Source: Methanobrevibacter sp. TLL-48-HuF1
GTDB taxonomy: Archaea; Methanobacteriota; Methanobacteria; Methanobacteriales; Methanobacteriaceae
DNA length: 64,000 nucleotides
NCBI RefSeq assembly: GCF_023617305.1
Contig: NZ_CP081485.1
Span: 858,501-922,500, forward strand
Direction of reading: 5' to 3'
Position numbers and translations under genes: made by a program. The stretch's first letter is position 1; every line of letters starts with the position of its first letter. A model generated the notes under the pieces. It saw only the letters and a program-made list of their open reading frames with translations. It was not told where the DNA came from and made no database searches. Of this stretch, positions 56,965-64,000 are shown piece after piece.

Positions 56965-57309
56965 ATGATTGGGAAAAAAATAATTGAGAGCAAACCAATT
57001 CAAAGTGTAAAAGTTAAAGAAGCTCTCGAAGAATTTTCACAAGAAAATGAATTAAATTACGAACAAAATATCACTTTAAATCATCTTTCAAGATTTAAAA
57101 GATACTCTGTTGAAGACAGCGAAAAAATAATATCTGAACTTGAAGATAAAATTGGTTTAAGGCAAAAAGTAGCTGTTCGCATCGTTGATTTAATTCCACA
57201 AGATTTATCTGATTTAAGATTAATATTTGCTAAAGAAGCTACACACATTGAAAAAGAGCAAATGGAAGATATTCTTGAAATCTTAGATCAATATACCATC
57301 ATTGAATAG
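56965..57309 (+). CDS. rpoF: RNA polymerase subunit F (Rpo4/Rpb4)
   Basis: 114 residues. RpoF pairs with RpoE to form the stalk of archaeal RNA polymerase. The family pattern is visible: a short N-terminal strand (MIGKKIIESKPI), then an HRDC-like helical domain (LNHLSRFKRYSVEDSEKIISEL, VRIVDLIPQDLSDLRLIFAKE). It begins 10 bp after rpl21e with only a weak TGATAACT site, consistent with coupling. A hairpin terminator overlaps its stop codon. Confidence 0.94.
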   Translation: MIGKKIIESKPIQSVKVKEALEEFSQENELNYEQNITLNHLSRFKRYSVEDSEKIISELEDKIGLRQKVAVRIVDLIPQDLSDLRLIFAKEATHIEKEQMEDILEILDQYTIIE

Positions 57310-57340
57310 TTTTTAAACTATTCTTCTTTTTTTATTTTTA
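57304..57340 (+). terminator. Hairpin terminator of rpl21e-rpoF
   Basis: GAATAGTTT / AAACTATTC around the stop codon, followed by TTCTTTTTTTATTTTT. Confidence 0.7.
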
Positions 57341-57508
57341 AAAAATAATCACATCACTATTTTTAGATATGTTTATTTAAGTTAACAATTAAAACATATA
57401 ATTATAGTTTATTAAATTGGCAAATAAAACTTTAAGAAAAAATGAATTGTAAACTATTAAAACAATTAATATTTCCTTACTAACAATTAATCGTTAATGT
57501 AAGAAAAT

Positions 57509-57529
57509 TCCATCCTCCATGAGGACGGA
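57509..57529 (+). promoter_or_regulatory. GC-rich leader hairpin before the DUF655 gene
   Basis: TCCATCCTC / GAGGACGGA, nine positions with one mismatch and a CAT loop, standing out from very AT-rich surroundings about 25 bp before the start codon. Confidence 0.35.
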
Positions 57530-57553
57530 GTAATTCAAACGTGAAGTGATAAA

Positions 57554-58201
57554 ATGGAAACAAAAAACAAAAAACAAAAAATACCAGCAGCAACTGAAGA
57601 ACATGCTGTTATATTGGATTATCTTAGTTTAGGATATGTAAACTCAGATATGTCTAAATTTAAAGGTAAAGCTATTGCTCAAGCTATTGGTACCGACTAT
57701 TTCACTTTGCTAGAATTAGTTCCTAAAAGAGGAGTTGATTTAGAAATTCAAGACACAGTATATATTGGAAAAGGAAAAAGAGACCAAATATATAAAGTTC
57801 TTGGAAAATTAGACTATGAAAACTTAACTGCAACTAGCAGAATCGAGTTAGAATATAGTATACGCGAAATAGTTAATAATAACGAAGAAAAATTTGTTGA
57901 TTTCTTTAATACTGCAGGTGCAATTAGTACCCGACTTCACAAATTAGAATTGATTCCCGGAATTGGTAAAAAATATATGTGGGAAATTGTTGAAGCTAGA
58001 AAAGAAAAACCATTTGAAAGCTTTGAAGACATAACTACAAGAATACCTTCATTAAATAATCCTGCTGAAATGATTGTAAATAGAGTAAAACAAGAACTAG
58101 ATACAACAACAGCTAAAAAAGGTAAGAAAAAATATTACCTATTCACTCCAATTCCAAAAACTCAAAAGAAACACAGAAATAATAGGAATCAAAGAAAGTA
58201 A
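57554..58201 (+). CDS. DUF655 protein (COG1491), predicted nucleic-acid-binding
   Basis: 215 residues. An N-terminal OB-like region (AVILDYLSLGYV..., ELVPKRGVDLEIQDTVYIGKGKRDQI) is followed by helix-hairpin-helix sequence (LELIPGIGKKYMWEIVEARKEKPFESFEDI, of which GIGKKYMWEI is the hairpin) and a very basic tail (KKTQKKHRNNRNQRK-like). The family is archaea-wide and sits next to ksgA, so a ribosome-biogenesis role is inferred. AAGTGATAAA precedes the ATG. It abuts the ksgA frame. Confidence 0.88.
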   Translation: METKNKKQKIPAATEEHAVILDYLSLGYVNSDMSKFKGKAIAQAIGTDYFTLLELVPKRGVDLEIQDTVYIGKGKRDQIYKVLGKLDYENLTATSRIELEYSIREIVNNNEEKFVDFFNTAGAISTRLHKLELIPGIGKKYMWEIVEARKEKPFESFEDITTRIPSLNNPAEMIVNRVKQELDTTTAKKGKKKYYLFTPIPKTQKKHRNNRNQRK

Positions 58202-58210
58202 GTGATAACC

Positions 58211-59122
58211 TTGAATAGTGATGCTGCTTCCACTTCATTATCTAAAACAACAAAATCTATCCTTAATGAATATGGGATAAAATTAAATAAAAATCTCGGA
58301 CAAAACTATCTGATTGATAGAAATAAACGAGATCAGATTATCCAATTCGGTAATCTTACAAAAGATGATATTGTATTAGAAATAGGTCCTGGAATTGGCA
58401 CACTAACAATAGAACTTGCCAAACGAGTTAAAAAAGTAATAGCTATTGAACAAGATTCTAATATTTGCCAGATATTAGAAAATCGATTGAAAAACGAAAA
58501 TATAGATAATGTAGAATTAATCAATGATGATGCATTAAATGTGGACTTTCCAAAATTTAACAAAATCATCTCAAATCTACCTTATCAAATTTCATCACCA
58601 ATTACATTTAAATTTCTAAATTATGACTTCCAGCTAGCTATTTTAATGTACCAAAAAGAATTTGCCTCTAGAATGAATGGAAAAGTAGGAAGCAAAGATT
58701 ATTCCAGACTTTCAGCTATGTTATATTTTAAATGCGATGTTGATTTATTAGCTAGTGTAAGTGCTGAAAGTTTTATTCCAAAGCCAAAAGTTGATTCTGC
58801 AATTGTCAAATTAACTCCAAAACTTCCCGAATTAAACGGGCAATTAAAACACTTAAATATTAATGAAATAAATGAAAATGATTTTAAAACTTATTCCAAA
58901 TTTGTAAAAGCCCTGTTCCAGCATAGAAATAAAAAAGTTAAAAATGCTTTAATTGATTCCAGACACATTATATCTGATTTAGATAAAAAAGAAGTGAAAG
59001 CTAAATTAAATTCAATTAAACAAAATAAAATTGAAAAACTTTTATCTGAAAGAATAACTAATTTGACACCTGAAGAAATACTTTATCTTTCAATACACTT
59101 AAATTCTGCATTAAAGGAGTAA
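58211..59122 (+). CDS. ksgA: 16S rRNA adenine dimethyltransferase KsgA/Dim1
   Basis: About 303 residues from the TTG at 58211, which has GTGAT four bases upstream; a GTG at 58202 is the alternative, but it would lie inside that site. KsgA dimethylates two adjacent adenines near the 3' end of 16S rRNA. Motifs: NLGQNYLIDRN, the SAM site EIGPGIGTLT, IAIEQD and the catalytic NLPYQIS, then FIPKPKVDSAIV. The C-terminal helical domain is complete. It lies directly after the DUF655 gene and six bases before the methyltransferase gene. Confidence 0.95.
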   Translation: MNSDAASTSLSKTTKSILNEYGIKLNKNLGQNYLIDRNKRDQIIQFGNLTKDDIVLEIGPGIGTLTIELAKRVKKVIAIEQDSNICQILENRLKNENIDNVELINDDALNVDFPKFNKIISNLPYQISSPITFKFLNYDFQLAILMYQKEFASRMNGKVGSKDYSRLSAMLYFKCDVDLLASVSAESFIPKPKVDSAIVKLTPKLPELNGQLKHLNINEINENDFKTYSKFVKALFQHRNKKVKNALIDSRHIISDLDKKEVKAKLNSIKQNKIEKLLSERITNLTPEEILYLSIHLNSALKE

Positions 59123-59128
59123 TTTAAA

Positions 59129-59710
59129 ATGGATAATTTTATAATAGATACTGCTGAAACTGTTTACACTCCCGCTGAAGACAGCTATATGTTAGCTGAA
59201 AATCTTTTAATTAAAGATGGTCAAAGTGTCCTGGAAATTGGAACAGGATCTGGAATAGTAGCCATGTATGCTTCAAAACTAACCAGTAAAGTTACAGCTA
59301 CAGATATTAATTATGATGCATTAGAATTAGCTAGTAAGAATTTTAAAGCTAATAATATAGAAAATATTGAATTATTGTTCGGCAATCTATTTGAACCTGT
59401 AAAAGATAGAAAGTTCGATGTAATTTTATTTAATACTCCATATCTGCCTACTGAAAATGATGAAGTTCTTGATGATAATTTAAATTATGCATTTGATGGC
59501 GGATTAGATGGTAGAAAAGTCATCGATCTTTTTTTAAATGAAGTAAAAAATCACTTAAATGATGGTGGAATCGTCCAGCTAATTCAGTCTTCACTTTGCG
59601 GCAATGACAAAACATTAGATATTCTGGATAAACAGGGTTTTGTAGCAGAAATAGCTGTTAGTGAACACTTCTTTTTTGAAGATGTTGTGCTGATTAATGG
59701 TTATTTATAA
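59129..59710 (+). CDS. HemK/PrmC-like (archaeal Mtq2-type) methyltransferase
   Basis: 193 residues. A SAM-binding Rossmann core is clear (VLEIGTGSGIVAMYASK, ATDINYDALELASKNF). The motif after the fourth strand, usually NPPY in glutamine/adenine N-methyltransferases, reads NTPYLPT here. The length and ksgA neighbourhood match the archaeal HemK2/Mtq2 group, which methylates the GGQ motif of release factor aRF1, usually with a Trm112 partner. AAAGGAG precedes the ATG. Substrate by homology only. Confidence 0.88.
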   Translation: MDNFIIDTAETVYTPAEDSYMLAENLLIKDGQSVLEIGTGSGIVAMYASKLTSKVTATDINYDALELASKNFKANNIENIELLFGNLFEPVKDRKFDVILFNTPYLPTENDEVLDDNLNYAFDGGLDGRKVIDLFLNEVKNHLNDGGIVQLIQSSLCGNDKTLDILDKQGFVAEIAVSEHFFFEDVVLINGYL

Positions 59711-59741
59711 AAAAAGTAAAAGAGAAATTATTGAATTTCTC
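59707..59741 (-). terminator. Hairpin terminator of the lysA-dapF operon
   Basis: GAGAAATT / AATTTCTC (59722-59741) with a 4-nt loop; on the minus strand followed by TTTTACTTTTTTT. It overlaps the dapF stop codon. Confidence 0.65.
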
Positions 59742-60588
59742 CATCAAATACTAATTGAGCAGGACCTTCCATAAAAGCTCCTAATTCCCCTTCTTTTTCA
59801 TAGACATTAAATTTCAAGTCTCCACCAGGAAGATGCAATAAAACTTCACTATCAAAAAGACCTAATTTAAATCCTGAAATAGCTGTTGAAGTAGCTCCAG
59901 TTCCACAAGCTAGTGTAACTCCTGCTCCACGTTCCCAGGTAAGCATTTTTCCTTCATTTTTAGAAATCACTTCAACAAAATGAACATTGATTTTTTCAGG
60001 GAAAGCTTCATGTGTTTCAATAGCAGGACCATATTTGTCTATGTCAATTTCATCAATATTGTCAACGAAAATAATTGCATGAGGATTACCTACACTAATG
60101 GCTGTTGTATTGAATGTTGTATCTAATACTTCCAATGGAGAGTCTAAAAATTCTTCCATATCTGATGCCATTGGAATTTCAGGAGTTTTAAAAGTAGATG
60201 TTCCCATGTCAACCTTAAATAATGCCGGTTCATCATTTTCTAATGTAATTTCAATTGTTTTAATTCCGGATTTTGTTTCTACAGTCATTTTTTCCTGTTT
60301 TAAAATACCTTTTCTGTATACAAAATCACCAAAACATCTAATACCATTACCGCACATTTCAGCTTCGCTTCCATCAGGATTAAACATTCTGTACCCAATA
60401 TCAGCTACATCAGAAGGAGTTACAAATAATACTCCATCCCCACCTACACCGAAATGTCTGTGGCATAAAAACCTGCATGCTTCAGCTTTATCTGCTTCAG
60501 GTATTACTTCTCCAGCACTTTCATCAATTATCGGAAAATCATTACCGATTCCATGCATTTTAGAGAATTTTAATCCTTTTAAATCCAT
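59728..60588 (-). CDS. dapF: Diaminopimelate epimerase DapF
   Basis: 286 residues. DapF converts LL- to meso-diaminopimelate without a cofactor, using two Cys residues. Both are visible: EMCGNGIRCFGDF and TLACGTGATST. FSKMHGIGNDFP opens the protein and VGNPHAIIFVD is in the middle. It starts eight bases after lysA with GGTGAAAAG before the ATG. Lysine is needed both for protein and for the peptide bridges of pseudomurein. Confidence 0.96.
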   Translation of the reverse strand: MDLKGLKFSKMHGIGNDFPIIDESAGEVIPEADKAEACRFLCHRHFGVGGDGVLFVTPSDVADIGYRMFNPDGSEAEMCGNGIRCFGDFVYRKGILKQEKMTVETKSGIKTIEITLENDEPALFKVDMGTSTFKTPEIPMASDMEEFLDSPLEVLDTTFNTTAISVGNPHAIIFVDNIDEIDIDKYGPAIETHEAFPEKINVHFVEVISKNEGKMLTWERGAGVTLACGTGATSTAISGFKLGLFDSEVLLHLPGGDLKFNVYEKEGELGAFMEGPAQLVFDGEIQ

Positions 60589-60596
60589 CTTTTCAC

Positions 60597-61880
60597 CTAT
60601 TGCAAGTAATCAGGAATTATCTGTTTGTTGAATAAATCTTCAAAACTTTCTCTTTCACGGGTTAAGAAACATTCGCCATCTTTAACAAGAACTTCAGATG
60701 CTTTTGGTCTTGAATTGTAGTTTGAAGACATGGTAAATCCATATGCACCTGCATTAAGAATAGCTAATAAGTCCCCTTCTTCAACATCAGGCATTGGTCT
60801 GTCTCTTGCAAATAAATCTCCTGATTCACATACATTTCCTGCAATATCCACTTCCTGAGTGTTTGGTGCATCCATTTTATTAGCTACTACAATATGATGG
60901 TATGAATCATACATTGCAGGTCTGAGTAAGGTATGGAATCCTGAATCTACACCTAAAAATTTTCTGTAACTTTGTTTTACACTGTTTACACGAGTTAAAA
61001 GCACGCTTGCATCACCTACCAAATACCTTCCAGGTTCAAGATACATTGTTGGTTTACCTAAATCATGCTCTTCCAATTTAGATTTGAATAATTCAATGTT
61101 TTCTTTTGCAAACATATCAATATCTACAATGTTTTCTTCAGGAGTGTATGGAATTCCAACTCCTCCTCCGAAATCTATAAAATCAAAATCTACACCAGCT
61201 TCATCGTGAACTTTTCCTGCAATATCTATTGTTGATTCAATAGCTAATTTAAATGGTTCCGGATCTAAAATTCCTGAACCTATGTGGGAGTGCATACCTA
61301 CTGGAGTAAAACCTAAATCTTCTGCAAACTGATATACTTCTGCAGCTTCATTATCCATAATACCGAATTTACTCATTACTCCCCCTGTAATACAGTGATC
61401 ATGATGACCTGCACCAACCATCGGATTTACTCTAAATGATATTTTAAATCCTTCAGGATCAACAACTTCAGCTAATCTTTTTAATGCTGAAACTGAATCC
61501 AGGTTAAGAACTGCTCCTTGTTCAGCTACAAATTTTAATTCTTCAGTAGTTACATTGTTACCAGTGAACAATATCCTATCTCCAGAGAATCCTAATTTTT
61601 TAGAGGTGTATACTTCCCCAGGAGATACTGCATCAATACAGCATCCCTCACTTTCAAGAATTTTCATTACTGCTAAGTTAGTGTTGGCTTTACATGCATA
61701 ATATACTTTAAAATCAGGATAATATTTTGAAAAGGCATTGTAGAATCTGTTATAATTATTCCTTATTCTGTTTTCATCTATGACATAAGTAGGAGTTCCA
61801 AACTCCTCAGCAATGTCACATGCATCAGCACCACCAATATCCAAGTGGTTTTTATCATTAATTTTAATATTTAAATCCAT
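60597..61880 (-). CDS. lysA: Diaminopimelate decarboxylase LysA
   Basis: 427 residues. This PLP enzyme makes lysine from meso-diaminopimelate. Fold-type III signatures: [17 protein letters not shown] with the PLP Lys, [28 protein letters not shown] and, near the end, [11 protein letters not shown] and [14 protein letters not shown]. It is the first gene of the lysA-dapF operon. The ATG at 61880 is preceded by CAGGAG. Confidence 0.96.
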   Translation of the reverse strand: MDLNIKINDKNHLDIGGADACDIAEEFGTPTYVIDENRIRNNYNRFYNAFSKYYPDFKVYYACKANTNLAVMKILESEGCCIDAVSPGEVYTSKKLGFSGDRILFTGNNVTTEELKFVAEQGAVLNLDSVSALKRLAEVVDPEGFKISFRVNPMVGAGHHDHCITGGVMSKFGIMDNEAAEVYQFAEDLGFTPVGMHSHIGSGILDPEPFKLAIESTIDIAGKVHDEAGVDFDFIDFGGGVGIPYTPEENIVDIDMFAKENIELFKSKLEEHDLGKPTMYLEPGRYLVGDASVLLTRVNSVKQSYRKFLGVDSGFHTLLRPAMYDSYHHIVVANKMDAPNTQEVDIAGNVCESGDLFARDRPMPDVEEGDLLAILNAGAYGFTMSSNYNSRPKASEVLVKDGECFLTRERESFEDLFNKQIIPDYLQ

Positions 61881-61968
61881 TTTGTAAAAACTCCTGTAAT
61901 TTAAATTATTAATATTAATTTTTATTAGATATTGTATTTAAAATTAAGGAAGGAAAAAAATTTTCCGC

Positions 61969-63045
61969 TTAATCATAACCTATATATTTGGCAGGAACTC
62001 CCATTTCAATCAAACCTAAAATAATGACACAGCATAAAAATGCCAGAACAAATGTCAGTATTACAATTCCAACAAAATTATCTAAAAATGAAATATCCAC
62101 AAATGTAGTTAATATAAGCAATAATGACTGGTTAAGCAAATAAACTCCGTAACATGCTCTACTAATTGTCATTACAGAATAATTGAACTTTTTGCTATTA
62201 TGAATTCTTTTTAGAATCCTGTTGTTCTGGAGCTTTGGATCATTTAAATATTTAATCATTACAAACACTCCTGCCGCCTGCAGGATAGCTACCACACTTA
62301 CATCTACATAGTTTTCTGTAAGGAAATTATAATGATGCAGGAATATTGTTTTCTGAATTCCATTTACAAATATATCAAAATTTATCATATAAGCTGTTGT
62401 TATTAAAAATATGATAAATCCAACTAAAATCAGCCATTTGGATTTTACATTGAATTTATGATTTTCCAAATAATATCCCAGAAACATGTAAAGGATAGGG
62501 CCTATGAAGAAAGTTAGATTAAAATAGGTTGGAGACCCGATATATGCAATTAGTTGATAGATAAGTGATGCAGATATTGCAAGGATAAGGAAATATTTTG
62601 CACCTTTTAATTTTGTTGACCTAACATAAGGGGAAAATATAGGTAAAGACAGGTAAAGCCCAAGTAACATCCATGCATACCAATGCTGAGTCATGAATTT
62701 AGATGCAAAATAAGCTACACATCCAAAGCTAAAGCTAAGCTTGCCTGCAGATGCCGTCATAAGTAAAGCCAGTAATGTATTCCAAATTAAAAAAGGAATG
62801 AAAATCCTTAGAAAATCCGTTTTAATAAATGTTTCAATATCTGAGTAATCCCTGTCAATCATTAACAAACCTAAAAGCATGAGAAATATTGGAACACCGA
62901 ATCCGAAAGTCGTAAAAACAACATATTCCTGTAAATTTCCTACACTTTTATACTTAAAAACCATAGCTACGTTTATTGCAATTAAGAAAAGTATACTGAC
63001 TGCCCTTAATTGATCAACATATATTATTCTTTCACCAATTTCCAT
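61969..63045 (-). CDS. Acyltransferase 3 family membrane protein
   Basis: 358 residues with about ten helices. The N-terminus ERIIYVDQLRAVSILFLIAIN carries the D-x-LR-A signature of the family (OafA-like), and QHWYAWMLLGLYLSLPIFSP matches a later family block. Such proteins O-acetylate cell-surface sugars using acetyl-CoA. GAGGGT precedes the ATG. Its neighbours are lysA and a Nudix gene, with no glycan operon in sight, so the target is unknown; surface glycan or pseudomurein acetylation is a guess. Confidence 0.85.
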   Translation of the reverse strand: MEIGERIIYVDQLRAVSILFLIAINVAMVFKYKSVGNLQEYVVFTTFGFGVPIFLMLLGLLMIDRDYSDIETFIKTDFLRIFIPFLIWNTLLALLMTASAGKLSFSFGCVAYFASKFMTQHWYAWMLLGLYLSLPIFSPYVRSTKLKGAKYFLILAISASLIYQLIAYIGSPTYFNLTFFIGPILYMFLGYYLENHKFNVKSKWLILVGFIIFLITTAYMINFDIFVNGIQKTIFLHHYNFLTENYVDVSVVAILQAAGVFVMIKYLNDPKLQNNRILKRIHNSKKFNYSVMTISRACYGVYLLNQSLLLILTTFVDISFLDNFVGIVILTFVLAFLCCVIILGLIEMGVPAKYIGYD

Positions 63046-63207
63046 TGAACTTTACCCTCTTTAAAGTTGAACTATTAACTAATAATTAGTTATAAAATTT
63101 AATATATTATAAACATTACTCTTGAAATGATACTAAAAATGAACATAACAGATAAATCAAAATAATTAAATATCACCGTGGCAAACAGTAAAGCAGGTGG
63201 ATTTAAA

Positions 63208-63612
63208 ATGGACAAACCATATGGACTTACAATGAGAGGAATCGTTAAAAACAAAGATAATGAAATATTAATACTTAGAAGACATCCAAAATCCAGAACA
63301 AACCCTCACAAATGGGAATTGCCCGGAGGAAAAGTAGATCCCGGAGAATTTTTCGACGAAGCATTAGTACGTGAAATAAAAGAAGAAACTAATTTAGATG
63401 GAGCAGTTGGTGACTTTTATGAAGCAATACAAGATGATTATGTCCATAAAAGAACTGTTCAAGTTATTATGTATTTAAAAAATATCACAGGAAATGTAGC
63501 TATCAGTGATGAACATGATGACTGGATGTGGGCTAATTTAGAAAAAATAAAAACATTGGAATTGTCAACAGCATTTGAGAAAGTTTTAAAAAAGAAAAAT
63601 TGGAAAATTTAA
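63208..63612 (+). CDS. Nudix hydrolase (MutT-like)
   Basis: 134 residues from the ATG at 63208, seven bases after GGTGG; a GTG at 63178 precedes the ribosome-binding site. The complete Nudix box GGKVDPGEFFDEALVREIKEE (G-x5-E-x7-REUxEE) is present, here in the order expected for a Mg-dependent pyrophosphatase. LRRHPKSRTNPHKWELPGG before it is typical of MutT/NudG-like enzymes. The substrate, probably a damaged or deoxy-NTP, cannot be told. It converges on argD with a 4-bp overlap. Confidence 0.9.
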   Translation: MDKPYGLTMRGIVKNKDNEILILRRHPKSRTNPHKWELPGGKVDPGEFFDEALVREIKEETNLDGAVGDFYEAIQDDYVHKRTVQVIMYLKNITGNVAISDEHDDWMWANLEKIKTLELSTAFEKVLKKKNWKI

Positions 63613-64000
63613 AGAGCTTTATCTAAAGCTTCAACAAATTTATCAATTTCATCTTCAGTAATTATGAGAGGGGGAACAAATCTTAATACATTGCCTGCAG
63701 TACAGTTAATTAAGAATCCCATTTCTCTTAATTTATCAACATAAGCAGCACCATTTTCAGACAATTCAACACCAATCATCAATCCGTGTCCCCTAACATC
63801 AACTATTTTATCGTGTTTTCCTTTTAATTCATTTAATTTATCTTTAAAGTAAGCTCCAACTTTTTTGGAGTTTTCCAATAAACCTTCATCCAGAATAGTA
63901 TCTAAAACAGAATTGGCTGCAGCACATACTAAAGGGCCACCGCCAAAAGTAGTTCCATGATCACCAGGTACAAAACCACTAGCTACTTTTTCAGTTGCAA
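63609..64000 (-). CDS. argD: Acetylornithine aminotransferase ArgD (partial, N-terminus outside window)
   Basis: Only the C-terminal ~130 residues are in the window; the frame is open to the right edge. It reads VPGDHGTTFGGGPLVCAAAN, the class III aminotransferase block after the PLP lysine, then VRGHGLMIGVEL and NVLRFVPPLIITEDEID. These are typical of ArgD, which makes N-acetylornithine for arginine synthesis; the related LysN/AstC group is less likely in a methanogen with dapF/lysA. It converges on the Nudix gene. Confidence 0.88.
   Translation of the reverse strand, partial: ATEKVASGFVPGDHGTTFGGGPLVCAAANSVLDTILDEGLLENSKKVGAYFKDKLNELKGKHDKIVDVRGHGLMIGVELSENGAAYVDKLREMGFLINCTAGNVLRFVPPLIITEDEIDKFVEALDKAL

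Overview
The window looks like a chromosomal piece of a human-gut-type Methanobrevibacter, most likely M. smithii or a very close relative. The DNA is strongly AT-rich. It encodes methanogen enzymes (tungsten formylmethanofuran dehydrogenase subunits, an F420-linked formate dehydrogenase with its FdhC transporter), archaeal information genes (DNA polymerase D large subunit, L21e, RpoF, class I lysyl-tRNA synthetase), an ISM1-like insertion sequence and several very large secreted adhesin-like proteins (ALPs). Ribosome-binding sites are mostly GGAGG or GGTGAT types. The species call is from recognition, not from a database search.

Layout. (1) 1-9.7 kb is a molybdenum/tungsten and formate region: start of the fwd operon (fwdH, fwdF; minus strand), a divergent mobB-like/moaA pair, an IS1182-like element, then fdhCAB. 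(2) 10-13.8 kb carries a membrane gene set (DUF2162, ExbB/TolQ-like channel, DUF2149 protein with an ExbD-like Asp) beside a membrane-anchored beta-helix surface protein. (3) 14.1-24.3 kb is a tandem run of four plus-strand ALPs built from parallel beta-helix and Ig-like 'NGVFY' modules. (4) 24.3-30.3 kb holds an FmdE-family protein, a FecBCD/MolABC-type importer, fdhD, hxlB and a LysR/ModE-like regulator; an ISM1-like element with a perfect 8-bp target duplication follows. (5) 31.8-34.2 kb has a PfkB kinase and thiC. (6) 34.3-45.0 kb is a divergent pair of giant ALPs of about 1,540 and 1,947 residues. (7) 45.3-64 kb is housekeeping: lysS, a yeast-like cytosine deaminase, a coiled-coil protein, polC, nrdD, a YhhQ-type transporter, NADP alcohol dehydrogenase, the rpl21e-rpoF-DUF655-ksgA-methyltransferase cluster, dapF-lysA, an acyltransferase, a Nudix hydrolase and the end of argD.

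How the genes fit together. FwdF/FwdH, FmdE, MoaA, MobB, FdhD, the type II ABC importer and FdhABC all concern pterin-bound Mo/W enzymes, so the first 30 kb is largely a Mo/W-formate-CO2 reduction neighbourhood interrupted by surface-protein genes. The ALP clusters show signs of active module shuffling: near-identical DNA tracts between neighbours, tandem identical modules and one permuted domain order. Five of the six secreted ALPs end in the same C-terminal module. The most promising under-described items are the ExbB/DUF2149/DUF2162 set beside an anchored beta-helix protein, the shared C-terminal ALP module, a dyad operator abutting the nrdD TATA box, and two genes whose strong Shine-Dalgarno sequence points to an ATA codon. 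No tRNA, rRNA or CRISPR array was seen.
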